DNA of 64,000 nt from Tubulanus polymorphus (lineage: Eukaryota > Nemertea > Palaeonemertea > Tubulaniformes > Tubulanidae), in the NCBI RefSeq assembly GCF_964204645.1, contig NC_134031.1, positions 14,090,307-14,154,306 on the forward strand. The letters run 5' to 3'. Below the pieces are notes generated by a model. That model was not told the DNA's origin. It saw only the letters and a program-made list of their open reading frames with translations, and made no database searches. A program made the translations under genes and the position numbers. Positions 10,561 through 20,131 of this stretch are shown one piece after another. Each line of letters opens with the position of its first letter. Within the stretch, counting starts at the first letter, position 1.

Positions 10561-10600
10561 TTTAGTAAAGAACTTAAGTAAAACTTATATTATTATATAT

Positions 10601-11175
10601 ATATTATTAATTCAAGACCTTGTAAAGGGCTACTGACCAAATCAGTCCATAACATATGATATAAGACATAGGATATAAGGGATGATCGACTGCGCACGAA
10701 ATGCCAGCTGACTGTTGTTCGTTATGAACATCATACACTTAATCTTAGTATGCCCTTTTTGGGAAAACTATTAGGCAGACCTACATAAAAGAATACTATA
10801 GGAGAAACCGTAGTTTAGTCATATTTCAACAACTTGAATTCCTCTGGTAAGATGCATAGTTAACTATAGAAGACAAGGCATAGCCTTTCATCGTAAAATG
10901 TTATAGTAACATAATCATGATGTTTTTTCACTGTCGAATTATATACACTTAGCATGTCGTTTTCTTGTATTGCTTTCTTTTTTTCGTATTTATCTGTTCT
11001 GTGCAAATATCGTTTGTTGAGCAATAAACTTTGAAATACAAAAGTTGAAATCTACTATACGTGTTTATATCCAGAGTATCTTCGTATACGGCTATGCGTC
11101 ATCGGTGTACTCAAATAAATGAAAGATTGAAATCAGTGGATAAACATTCTATAAAGGGAGCCATATCAGTACAAG
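10601..11175. other. No gene recognised
   Basis: Base composition returns to the window average after the polymerase fragment. No coding frame, repeat or RNA gene could be supported here. Confidence 0.45.
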
Positions 11176-12074
11176 ATGAATTTCCATTTTGGATCAGACT
11201 GGAGAAATACAGAAAAGACTTTGGAATCTAATAATGAAACTGTATTAATGTTTCAAAGGGGAACTAGCAAACTTAGCAGGGAGTATCTAACCACAACCAG
11301 TAAACCAGAATGTTTGAATAATATGAGAATGTATGGGTCCAATATTTTGGGTGTTGATGTTAAACATGACTTAATGTCTCTAGGCTTAATACATGTTTTA
11401 CCACTTATTGTGATGGGAAAAATGCTGGTAGATTGATTGGGTGATGTTGCAATCTGTAACAAAGGAGATACAAACTTTTTCAATCTTGTGTTTCAGTTCT
11501 TACTTGCCAACGTACCTAGCAGTGACAATAATTACAGTCAACCTAGTAAATTATATCGTTTTGATGATGGCAAAGGATCTTTCCGAGTAAGGCCTTGTTC
11601 AATGAACCATCCGATTAGACCATCATTTCAGCATGATAAAGATGATTCTGTGAAGGTGGCACTTTCATCGATCAATTGGAAATCAATTTCATGTAACTTT
11701 CATGCTTTTCAGGAATTCAGGCGGCATTTGGATGCCCTCAGTTGAAATTTATGTTGCGACCATTAGAAACGGCTCTGAAATGTGTCATGAGAGCATGGGA
11801 CAAGGAATCTCAAAGATGCTTTGGTAAAGCATTTAAAACATTTTATAAACCTTATACCCGATCATGTCATGTCAGCTATATGACTACATACTGGTTTGAT
11901 TCCCACTGGTCTGATTCATTTACTGACAGAAGACTTTACTGTATTCCACCAGAAGACCGGCGTAATCAATTGGCCATCACCGCCATTATCACCGAAAGAA
12001 AATTCCGAGGTGTAGAAGATACATACCTAGAGGACCATTTAAACAGACTTCTTTCTTATACTAGACCACTTTAG
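11176..12074 (+). pseudogene. Unknown coding remnant in three frames
   Basis: Three plus-strand pieces with protein-like composition follow each other: 11176-11436, 11437-11745 and 11742-12074. The last has a Trp/Tyr/His-rich stretch (SYMTTYWFDSHWSDSF). A possible splice acceptor (TTTTCAG) lies at about 11701-11711, where the second and third pieces change frame. I do not recognise the protein. It could be a short multi-exon host gene fragment or an old element. Confidence 0.3.
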
Positions 12075-12086
12075 TCGTCAAATTAT

Positions 12087-12600
12087 ATTGTGGAATAGGA
12101 TTCCGATCTGAAGGCCGAGTCGCCCGGATATTCGGGCCGGTTCAATTCGGCACTCCGCGGTGCGGTCCGTTCGGGTGCTCCCTCTTCAGGCGGTTATTTT
12201 TCAACTATTCGAACGATAAATTTCACGGGTATTAAATCCCTCTTTTTAAGTTTTTAATGCTCGGTTCAGGCCGGAATTCTAATTAACTAATTTATGATGG
12301 AAAAGTTAGATCGAGCGTCGTTGTTGACAAAGTTAATCACGTGTGATCGTGACGTCACGCGTCCCTCGTGACCTCGAACCAATGAGGCGCGTCGGGGACA
12401 AAGAACTCTGACCAATGGAGGGCATCGGGGACAAAAACTTCCATCCCTATATAAGAACTCTAGTTCAGGATTCATTTTTCGATTGGCATCGCCGCGAGAA
12501 AAATGGACAGTGATATAAACGAGCGACTCTCGATCGACTTAAGTCTAAGACAATACGTGACACGACGTAAGCACTACCTCCTACATCCCGTCTTAGGGGA
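12087..12600 (+). promoter_or_regulatory. GC-rich promoter-like island with possible first exon
   Basis: GC content rises sharply. A perfect CRE (TGACGTCA, 12350-12357), two CCAATG motifs (near 12379 and 12412) and a TATA box (TATATAAG, 12448-12455) are in promoter order. An ATG at 12503 follows, with an open frame that meets a good splice donor (GTAAGC) at 12567. This could be a host promoter with exon 1 or the U3-R part of an LTR. I found no second LTR, and no downstream exon can be named. Confidence 0.4.
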
Positions 12601-13310
12601 TGTGATTACTTATTACCACAGTTAAGATAGTTGATATATTATTATTGTTGCCTTGCCGCGGCCTTGATTGCACGGTTTTTGCGGTTACCGCCATGTTCTC
12701 TTGTCCAAATTCCTTATCCTAATCAATCATTATTAGAATATCTTATCAAGGGTCGCTCCTAATGATGACCTTGTAATTTCAACCTAAGTGGAATTACTGT
12801 ACCGGGTGGCTGGTGTTCGGTAGATGTCCTCACAGTCGTAACGGTCGCTGCCTTCAGTCCTGATGGTACAAGAATGGTAGACGATGGCTACTGGTGTGGA
12901 TGGTACAGCCGCACTGAGGGTATTACCGGTGTAAGATGAGGTTGGTGTGGAAGATTCAACCGCTGACGGGAATGGTACATTGGTCCTTGGAACGACGAAG
13001 AATGAAGCAGACCTATGCAGTCCACCGAATGATGTCCGATGAGATTCTGCAGAGACTGCACGCTGGCCGAGTACCGACCCTGTCGCTAGATCCATCCCCC
13101 GTCTTACCTTAATCCTTCCTTAGTTAATCGGGGCTTATCCGTCCTATATCTCGTATAGTATTATCGATCGACGATCGACCGTTTTAGTATTAAATTGCAA
13201 AGTATTAAGTATTATTATTGAGTCGCCACATCATTGTGATGCTGGGACTGGGACACGGCGAGGGTTATTCCTCTCCGTCTCCCAGTCGCTCATATTCCGA
13301 CCTACACTCT
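12601..13310. other. No gene recognised
   Basis: No coding frame with motifs or codon character of a gene. The minus-strand open frame at 12784-13095 is Ser/Thr-rich, with no domain and no support. Confidence 0.4.
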
Positions 13311-13316
13311 TAGAAC

Positions 13317-13530
13317 AAAGGGTTCTACCGTAGAACCTTTAGGAATTCTTGGGCTTGCCTCCCAGGGAGAACCCCTAAAGGTTCTTCAAAGAACCTTTTT
13401 TGCAGGGTTCCTTGAAGAACCCCTGGTAAAGGTTCTTTGAAGAACCATTTCGTATGAAGGGTTCTTGTTAGAACCCTTTCAATATTATCAAATGGTTCTT
13501 GACAGGGTTCTTGGGAGAATCATTTAAAGG
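13317..13530. repeat. Palindromic GGTTCTTTGAAGAACC-type repeat cluster
   Basis: At least six copies of GGTTCTT / AAGAACC half-sites are arranged as inverted pairs, for example AAAGGTTCTTCAAAGAACCTT near 13376-13400 and AAAGGTTCTTTGAAGAACCA near 13428-13447. Spacers contain AGGGTTC and GAACCCT variants. The cluster can fold into nested hairpins and resembles short palindromic non-autonomous repeats known from many animal genomes. Confidence 0.65.
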
Positions 13531-13560
13531 TAATTTATTTTTAGGGTTCCTCATTCATTT

Positions 13561-15077
13561 TTTGACTGCTCAAGCTGTTCATGATTTGTCCATCCTCTGT
13601 TATGTTTGACTGCTCCCTTAATCCTCATGTGGATAAAAAAACTGATGATAAGAATCGCGTAAAATTAATATCATATTAACCTTTTTATTATAAAATCTCA
13701 TGAATTGAAATATTAATGATAAATATGTTTACAATAAATGATACAAAAATAGTTCCACTAATTGGTTACATGTACAATAAGATTGAAAGATGGAGAATTT
13801 TTTTCAGTGCGCTAATCGCTTGGTATCTTAAATCGGTTGGGATTTTTTCCACACTAAGTCTAAAACGCACTGCCACCCTCGCAACCTTTCAACCGCAGCG
13901 TCCGGATTATAGTCGTATATTTCCTGAAATATAAATAATATTGAGAACAATTAATGGTGTAATAAAATCGATTATGTTTTGCAATAATGCACACTCTGCA
14001 AGTAAATCTAAACACTTTCTTGTATTACATGCATAAGTTCCAAATACATTTACCAATAGAAAAGACAAACGGTTAAAGTTAACAGTGGGATTAGATTCAG
14101 AAAAATACGAACCTTTTTAATGGGTTTCAGGTCTTTCGCATCCTCTCTCAAAATCCCTGGTAATACGTGAAGCTCTGCTGTTCTCATCATATCTGAAAAC
14201 CAGTGAATATGTAGATTGAAAATGATTATCTTCTATCAAAATACAGTCACACAGTAAAGGCTCATTGAGTCAAGATTTACTAACCTATTTCTGCAATTTC
14301 GCTACTTCGAAGGAAGGAAGCGACACGATTGCCAAATGTACAGACTTCGTACATTACTTTAATTCTTTCCGCCATAGGTCCGAGATTGGAAAAACATCTT
14401 TTGCACCGCGGTCTCACAATATGGTCAACTTCCATGGAACAATTTCTATAATACAAAAGTAATGGGAAAGTTTTAAATAATAATTATGGCTGATCCGATT
14501 CCGAGTCACTCCGGCTTTATGGCCTATATTTCATATATTTCAAATATCACAAATGTTATATACTTTCATTGAATACTACTTACCAGAATTAATTCACATT
14601 TCCAAGCTCCAGATATTCATCTTACAAAACAACGAAAAGAACGAGTCGATATACTATATGCACTATGCACTGGGCGTAGTTTGTATGAGTCGTGGTGGCA
14701 GATAATTATACAACAGTTAGTTGCATGAACAAAGGAATAATTGCCTGATCATGTACACATGGCCCTATAGACACGAACTACAATAGCATGATACTTATTA
14801 GGCCCAAAGCATTACGTTACTTTGAATTTCCACTATACTCTATGTTTTTATTCAACAAAAAATGTACAATGACTTCGACTGAATGTTTTGATAGAAATTG
14901 AGCCGAAAATACACACAATTCTCATTTTTGAGTTGCATTAGAACTTTGAATTTACTAGTTCTTTTTAAACTGCACAGTCCATTCAGAAACGCCTAGAGTT
15001 TAGAAGAGTTTAATTGTTTTTTTAAAGCATTAAAAAGCATTGTTCTATTCTCTGCCGTCTCTCCATAAAACCTAGTT
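13561..15077. other. No gene recognised
   Basis: Intergenic-type sequence. Short open frames at 13716-13934 and 14265-14462 have no motifs, and their splice and start contexts are unconvincing. Confidence 0.4.
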
Positions 15078-15182
15078 GATGTCTCAGACTAGCAAATCAA
15101 GTTATTCAGTCTCTACATATTATTATCAGTCGATGTCTCAGACTAGCAAATCAAGTTATTCAGTCTCTACATATAATTATCA
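15078..15182. repeat. 54-bp tandem duplication
   Basis: The unit starting GATGTCTCAGACTAGCAAAT occurs at 15078 and again at 15132, exactly 54 bases later. The two copies are nearly identical, differing only close to their 3' ends. No gene overlaps it. Confidence 0.85.
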
Positions 15183-15189
15183 CGCATTA

Positions 15190-16768
15190 AAGGCGTTCAA
15201 CACACATTTTAAACATACGACTTTTTAAATCTTAAAGGACGAATTAAAATGAAGGTTCATTAATTTAAAAAATGCATCCTTGTCGCACACGGTCACCAAT
15301 TTTTAGATATTGTGATGATACATAGAAAATTGTTTTCAAAGTTAACCCAATTCTAATTTCCAGTCAAAATGTTTTGTATATAACCTACACCACATAGAAA
15401 ATCAGTTATATTCATCAGCTATACGAATTATTCCCTGTTGCAGTTCTACTTAATTCTTAATTGACAATTGTGGCACCGGTTAAGAGATGTGAGGTTCGAT
15501 GGGTTTGACAATTGGCCAGAACATTCTGAAACAGGATTGCGATGTTGAAACTTTTCTCGGGCCCAAAGCAGGATCAAATGCAGGAAGTGTTAAGTTGGAC
15601 TCTGTCTGAACAAAGAACAAGACTGTTTTTACCTATACGATACAAAATAGTATGTTTGATAGAAGTGTTGCATAGTAGTGTGAGTTCTATTTCCATGAAT
15701 TTAATTTTGTGCTGTAGATGGCTCAGAGTATTTGTCTGCACTTTTTGGGAACCTTAGTTACGATGATAATACTGATTCGTGTGCAAAGCAGGATCAAGTA
15801 AGTGAAAATAGGGACTCCTAAAAAAAGAATTACTGTTTGTACTTATAACATACATATCCAGTGGCTGGTTAAACTGGTGTGAAGTAAAAATCTGTCACGT
15901 AGGGTACCGGTATGCAAAATATTATTTCATTGAAAATCAAACAAGAAAAAATATATATAAAAAAGAACTCAATTTTGATAAGTGTGAACTTTAATGATAA
16001 CTGACTTTTAACGAGAATGAAATCTTCGAAAAATTGATTATGGGCCTTTTGTCTGAACAAATGTTCATAATTGTAATATCCCTTGAATGATGTAAAACAA
16101 CTAAAACTATGAGTGACCCGATAAGATACGGTACAAACTTGGTGTGAGCCTGGGTTTCATCGGAGGTTTTTTCATTTTTATCATACGGACCAATCAGGAC
16201 AGAAGCCCCCAAGTTCTTCAAATTTCAGGCCAGTCAGTGCCGGTTACTGACGACACAAAGTTCATCGACTGACATGATTAATAATAATTTCACGATAGGA
16301 TCGCTTTAAGTTGCTTACATCTTCACTCAGACAAATTGTTGTTCCGCGCGACCTACACCGTGGCGCGTGTACTCTATAACTGATACATACACGCAGTGAA
16401 CACGAGAGTATAAGGCTATATAGCCTACGCGACAACACACAACTGTTTTCAATGCGAACGCTCCACTGTGCCCCAGTTAACAAACTAATACAAATAATCA
16501 GTCTCCAAAATGGATCGCTAATGCGAAAATTGATAAAATGACTTCAATTAATGATGATAAAACAAGTATTCCAGCCGTGTTAATATCAGACTCATCTCTA
16601 AAATTCGCTGCTATCAGTGAATCAGCCGTGCGGTGAACACGGAAGTAAATTTCCGCATTTTGAAACCACATTTTCGTCAGATATCTTGATGCAACGTTAC
16701 CTTATGCACAGGATATCGAAATTAGACACATCGCACACAATAAATCGTTATATCATACGCCTTGAATA
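15190..16768. other. No gene recognised
   Basis: I see no supported coding sequence. The region abuts the abrupt 3' break of the LINE, so the sequence just right of 16700 may be the target or a replacement of the LINE tail. Confidence 0.4.
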
Positions 16769-18859
16769 TCAGTATTTTCGCCAGAAATGATGTTGATACA
16801 TGTTATGAATCACTCGGAGGATATTTCCTGTAATTCCCGTTAAAATTAATTTATGCCACAGTGCTTTTCTCCATATTGTATCGAATGCTTTTTGGTAATC
16901 AATAAATATACAGTAAAGCTTCCGCTTATTACTAGTCAGAATATCTATAAGGGAATGCAATGTGAAAATATGGTCCATGACACTACGATTTTTTCGAAAT
17001 CCAGCTTGATTTTCATTCAGTAATTGGTTATCCATCAAAAACTCCTCTAAACGTTTATTAATCAGGCTCGTAAACAATTTGCTCATACAGCTTAATAGAG
17101 TAATTCCTCTGTAGTTATCCGGATTGGAAGGGTCTCCCTTATTCTTAAAGATTGGAGTGATAATACCTACAGCCCACTCTTCCGGAATGCAGCCAGTTTT
17201 CAAAATATTGTTAAACAACAAAACGAGGGTAGGCATGATTTCATTTTCTGCAGTTTTGAGGAATTCGTTTAAAATTTCGTCGTTTCCAGTGGCTTTATTA
17301 TTTTTGAGGCATTTTATACATTTAGATATTTCTCCCTCAGTGATTAGCCTATTAAGTGCATCATCATTGTGGTCATGAAGGAAGTCATTCACATTGAAAA
17401 AATTACGATTATCATTTTCTGCACTACGGTTTTGGTTAATGACGGAAAAGTGGTCAAATAAATCATCTAGCGACGCTTTACATTCATTTGGTTTTTCCTT
17501 TCGGAAATATTTCCAAAAAGCTTTTGGATCGTCTTTTGCTAACTTTCCTATTTGGTCATTGTGCAATTTAACTTTCTTTTGTTTTGGTATCTTTATCGAT
17601 GTTTTATACCTCTTATACGCCGAATTCAGATTAGTTCTATTTTGGACGGATCGATATCTTTTATAATTTCTTTTCGCTTTCCTATAAATTCTACGGTCTC
17701 GTTTCACTTTATAGTCATGTAACAAAGTTTTTGGTTTGTCAAAGTTAACCCGGCTTCGGCCCATTGTGGCCCCTGCCGCCTTATTTAAAATGTCGCATAT
17801 ACGCTTATTCGCACAGGCGCTGTCTATTATATCATTTTGAAGTTCGATATTTATTTTATTCAATTCGGTTTGGTTGATTGCCTCTCTAAAAACATCGCTT
17901 CGACCACTGTTCCATTTAATTTTACCTGGTATGTTAGGCATGTTTTGTACATTTGTATATGGACTTCTCGTGTGTGAAATAGAGAAGGAACACGTAACAG
18001 CACAGTGTACGTCTGAAATCATTTGGTCATAGTCGTTTACATTGAAGTTCACGCATTTTGACAACAAATAGGGAGACATAATAAAGTAATCAATAACATG
18101 GTTATTTTCCCCTTTGATGCACGTGTACTCACCGATTCCTTTATCCCTACCTAATCTGCCATTTGCAATGAACATGTTGTGATTTTTACAAAAGTCTAAC
18201 AAACGATAACCCCAATTATTGATAGAGGAGTCTTTGTTTTTCCTATTGAGTAGACCTTGTATTTTTAGTGCATCAAGGTTATGACGATCTTCCACAAAAA
18301 CTTCGTCTAGGCCTAGGAATTCCATGAGTATTTCGTCATGGGGTAAATAGTCTAATAACTGCTTTGTGTAGGCATTGAAATCGCCACATAGACAAAAATA
18401 AGCATCGGTAGAACTCATTCGGTTTATAACGTCAGTGTCGAGTTCATCGAATAAGTTAATATTTCCATATCTACTAGTTTCTGGGGGAATATATACTCCT
18501 CCAATTAACAAATGTTTTTTCCACCCTAGGAATCTCTTATCAATTTCAATCCATTGAATGATATTGGTTGATTTATGAATAGTTTTAATATATCTGTTTA
18601 GACTTTGCTTAAAAGCAACCAGGATTCCCCCAGATTTCCTTATAGCTAGATTTGATCTGTTATTCATGACTACTTCGTAACCGACACTTTTAAAATACTC
18701 TTTTACCCACAATTCATCGGAATCATCAAGTTTGGTTTCAGAAAAAACTAAAATATCAGCTGACTTGCATAAACTATCAAACTCTAGAGTATATGATCTA
18801 GATTTCAAACCACAAATATTCAGACACAGGATACTAATTTCTCCTGGCTCGGCGCAATC
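16769..18859 (-). CDS. LINE ORF2: endonuclease and partial reverse transcriptase
   Basis: The exonuclease-endonuclease-phosphatase domain begins right after the ORF1 stop (ISILCLNICGLKSR). It shows the catalytic landmarks SETKLDD, GGVYIPPE, CGDFNAYTK and SDVHCAV. A linker with basic residues leads to RT blocks NNKATGNDEI, PDNYRGITLLS, AGFRKNRS and FIDYQKAFDT (catalytic motif A). The YADD block and C-terminal knuckle are absent because the reading frame ends at 16769 in unrelated sequence. No ATG occurs before the middle of the endonuclease, so the protein must start by readthrough of the UAG or at a non-AUG codon. Confidence 0.85.
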   Translation of the reverse strand, partial: DCAEPGEISILCLNICGLKSRSYTLEFDSLCKSADILVFSETKLDDSDELWVKEYFKSVGYEVVMNNRSNLAIRKSGGILVAFKQSLNRYIKTIHKSTNIIQWIEIDKRFLGWKKHLLIGGVYIPPETSRYGNINLFDELDTDVINRMSSTDAYFCLCGDFNAYTKQLLDYLPHDEILMEFLGLDEVFVEDRHNLDALKIQGLLNRKNKDSSINNWGYRLLDFCKNHNMFIANGRLGRDKGIGEYTCIKGENNHVIDYFIMSPYLLSKCVNFNVNDYDQMISDVHCAVTCSFSISHTRSPYTNVQNMPNIPGKIKWNSGRSDVFREAINQTELNKINIELQNDIIDSACANKRICDILNKAAGATMGRSRVNFDKPKTLLHDYKVKRDRRIYRKAKRNYKRYRSVQNRTNLNSAYKRYKTSIKIPKQKKVKLHNDQIGKLAKDDPKAFWKYFRKEKPNECKASLDDLFDHFSVINQNRSAENDNRNFFNVNDFLHDHNDDALNRLITEGEISKCIKCLKNNKATGNDEILNEFLKTAENEIMPTLVLLFNNILKTGCIPEEWAVGIITPIFKNKGDPSNPDNYRGITLLSCMSKLFTSLINKRLEEFLMDNQLLNENQAGFRKNRSVMDHIFTLHSLIDILTSNKRKLYCIFIDYQKAFDTIWRKALWHKLILTGITGNILRVIHNMYQHHFWRKY

Positions 18860-20113
18860 CTATTCTGGAGCTGTTGCTAGCGGTTGGGATAGATGTAATC
18901 CACTGTCCATATCCAAGACGAACCTGGCGTCTCGGAGCGCTTCGTTTACTGATGATTGTTCAGGTTCAGACGCTACTCTGGCTCTTTTTTCCGGAGGTCT
19001 AACGGTATCCCGTTTACGATTTCCAGCAGGCGCGGTTTTACGGGTGCGCGATTTCGTAGAGTTGGTCAGTGTGGCGTATTCCTTGCGGCTGGTTGTTTCG
19101 TTCGCACCAGATGTTGCATCATTATTAACAGCAACTTGAAGTGGCAGGGTAGGTGAAGCTCGAAACGTAAAACCAGAAAAAGTACTTTCATCACGGGAAG
19201 GGGTTACATCGGGCTCTGTCGCTGGGGTTCGGTTTCTTTGAGCCGGCGCGTTGCGGTTTATCGGTTGCCTATGTGGCACGGAGCGACTTATCAATCGCCC
19301 ATTACTCGCTATTTTAAGTTCTTTCTTGGCTTCTGGTATAAAATCTAGAACTCTTCGGAAGTTTATGTCATTGAGACGTTCCGCATGTGATTGGCTTGAT
19401 CTCAACCAGACATCAGTGAACTTAGGATTTTTTCTAAGATTATGTTTCTTTCGCAAGACATCGATTTTAATGGCTTTTGTTTTCAACGCGACCTTTACAA
19501 GCGGATTTCTCTGACCATTTCTAATCGGCAATTGCTTGTGAGCTGTGATTGCTTGTTTATGGCCAAGATAGTCAAACATTTCTTCGCATGTTTTTTGGAG
19601 ATCAGATTGGAATTCTTTCTTCAAGTCGCTCAAGATAATGCAGAGTTCTGCACAGTCTAGTGGGTCGGGGCAGTTTGCAGTGAGGCCTGAGTTCACTTGG
19701 CACTGCAGCTCTATGCAGAGGCTTTCTAATTTATTTATATCTGCCCTTGCGGCTTTAAGGCTTGTGGTGAGGCTGTTTACTTTCCCTGATGTGAAGTTCA
19801 AGTCTGAGATCAACTTTTGATTTTCATTTTGAAGGTCGTCGTAGGATTTGCTGGTGTATTGAACCGAGTCAGCGAGCTCGTCGATAGTTTTTGATTGGTT
19901 TTGTAGTTTTTCATTAATACTACTTATGTCAGTATCATGGACACGAACTGTGGTTTTCAAAGAATCGAAACTATCGGTCATTTGTTTCTGCTCAAGTTGA
20001 ATATCATTCAAGCGCTTCATGATGTCAGCGACTGAGCTTTTCATAAAAGATTCAAAATCTGATACTAAGTCTGATTCTGGTATATCACCAGAGCATCGGT
20101 TGTTTCGTTCCAT
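18860..20113 (-). CDS. LINE ORF1 protein (coiled coil, RNA-binding-type)
   Basis: The first ATG is at 20111-20113, giving 417 residues to the UAG at 18860-18862. The first half is a long heptad-type coiled coil (repeated Leu/Ile spacing through IKRLNDIQLEQKQM and ENQKLISDLNFTS). The middle contains KTKAIKIDVLRKKHNLRK and SQSHAERLND, a segment resembling the RRM-like region of LINE ORF1 proteins. The last third is basic and Pro/Arg/Thr-rich. It should bind element RNA and form the retrotransposition particle. The frame continues directly into ORF2 after the single stop. Confidence 0.75.
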   Translation of the reverse strand: MERNNRCSGDIPESDLVSDFESFMKSSVADIMKRLNDIQLEQKQMTDSFDSLKTTVRVHDTDISSINEKLQNQSKTIDELADSVQYTSKSYDDLQNENQKLISDLNFTSGKVNSLTTSLKAARADINKLESLCIELQCQVNSGLTANCPDPLDCAELCIILSDLKKEFQSDLQKTCEEMFDYLGHKQAITAHKQLPIRNGQRNPLVKVALKTKAIKIDVLRKKHNLRKNPKFTDVWLRSSQSHAERLNDINFRRVLDFIPEAKKELKIASNGRLISRSVPHRQPINRNAPAQRNRTPATEPDVTPSRDESTFSGFTFRASPTLPLQVAVNNDATSGANETTSRKEYATLTNSTKSRTRKTAPAGNRKRDTVRPPEKRARVASEPEQSSVNEALRDARFVLDMDSGLHLSQPLATAPE

Positions 20114-20131
20114 TTTGTAGTCGCACGTCAA

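Larger units (their letters stand above)
1860..10600 (-). mobile_element. Decayed Polinton/adintovirus-like endogenous virus element, truncated
   Basis: About 8.7 kb of very AT-rich sequence carries closely spaced short genes, almost all on the minus strand. In transcription order they are a type B DNA polymerase fragment, a small conserved protein, a probable minor capsid protein, several small membrane proteins, conserved unknowns, a major capsid protein and a zinc-finger protein. Protein-primed PolB with a double-jelly-roll capsid protein is the hallmark of Polintons/Mavericks and adintovirus relatives. The polymerase N-terminal half is missing at the right edge, and I recognised no integrase, packaging ATPase or protease, so this is a fragment. 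Many genes carry frameshifts or stops. No terminal inverted repeats were found at either edge. Confidence 0.75.
16769..20131 (-). mobile_element. LINE retrotransposon (CR1/Jockey-type), 3'-truncated
   Basis: Two long minus-strand frames form a non-LTR retrotransposon. ORF1 (18860-20113) is a coiled-coil nucleic-acid-binding protein. ORF2 (16769-18859) is an endonuclease plus the first part of reverse transcriptase. The RT stops before the YADD motif, and unrelated sequence follows, so the 3' half and tail are lost. That is the reverse of normal LINE 5' truncation and implies a later deletion or insertion. The ORFs are undamaged otherwise, suggesting a relatively young copy. Confidence 0.85.
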
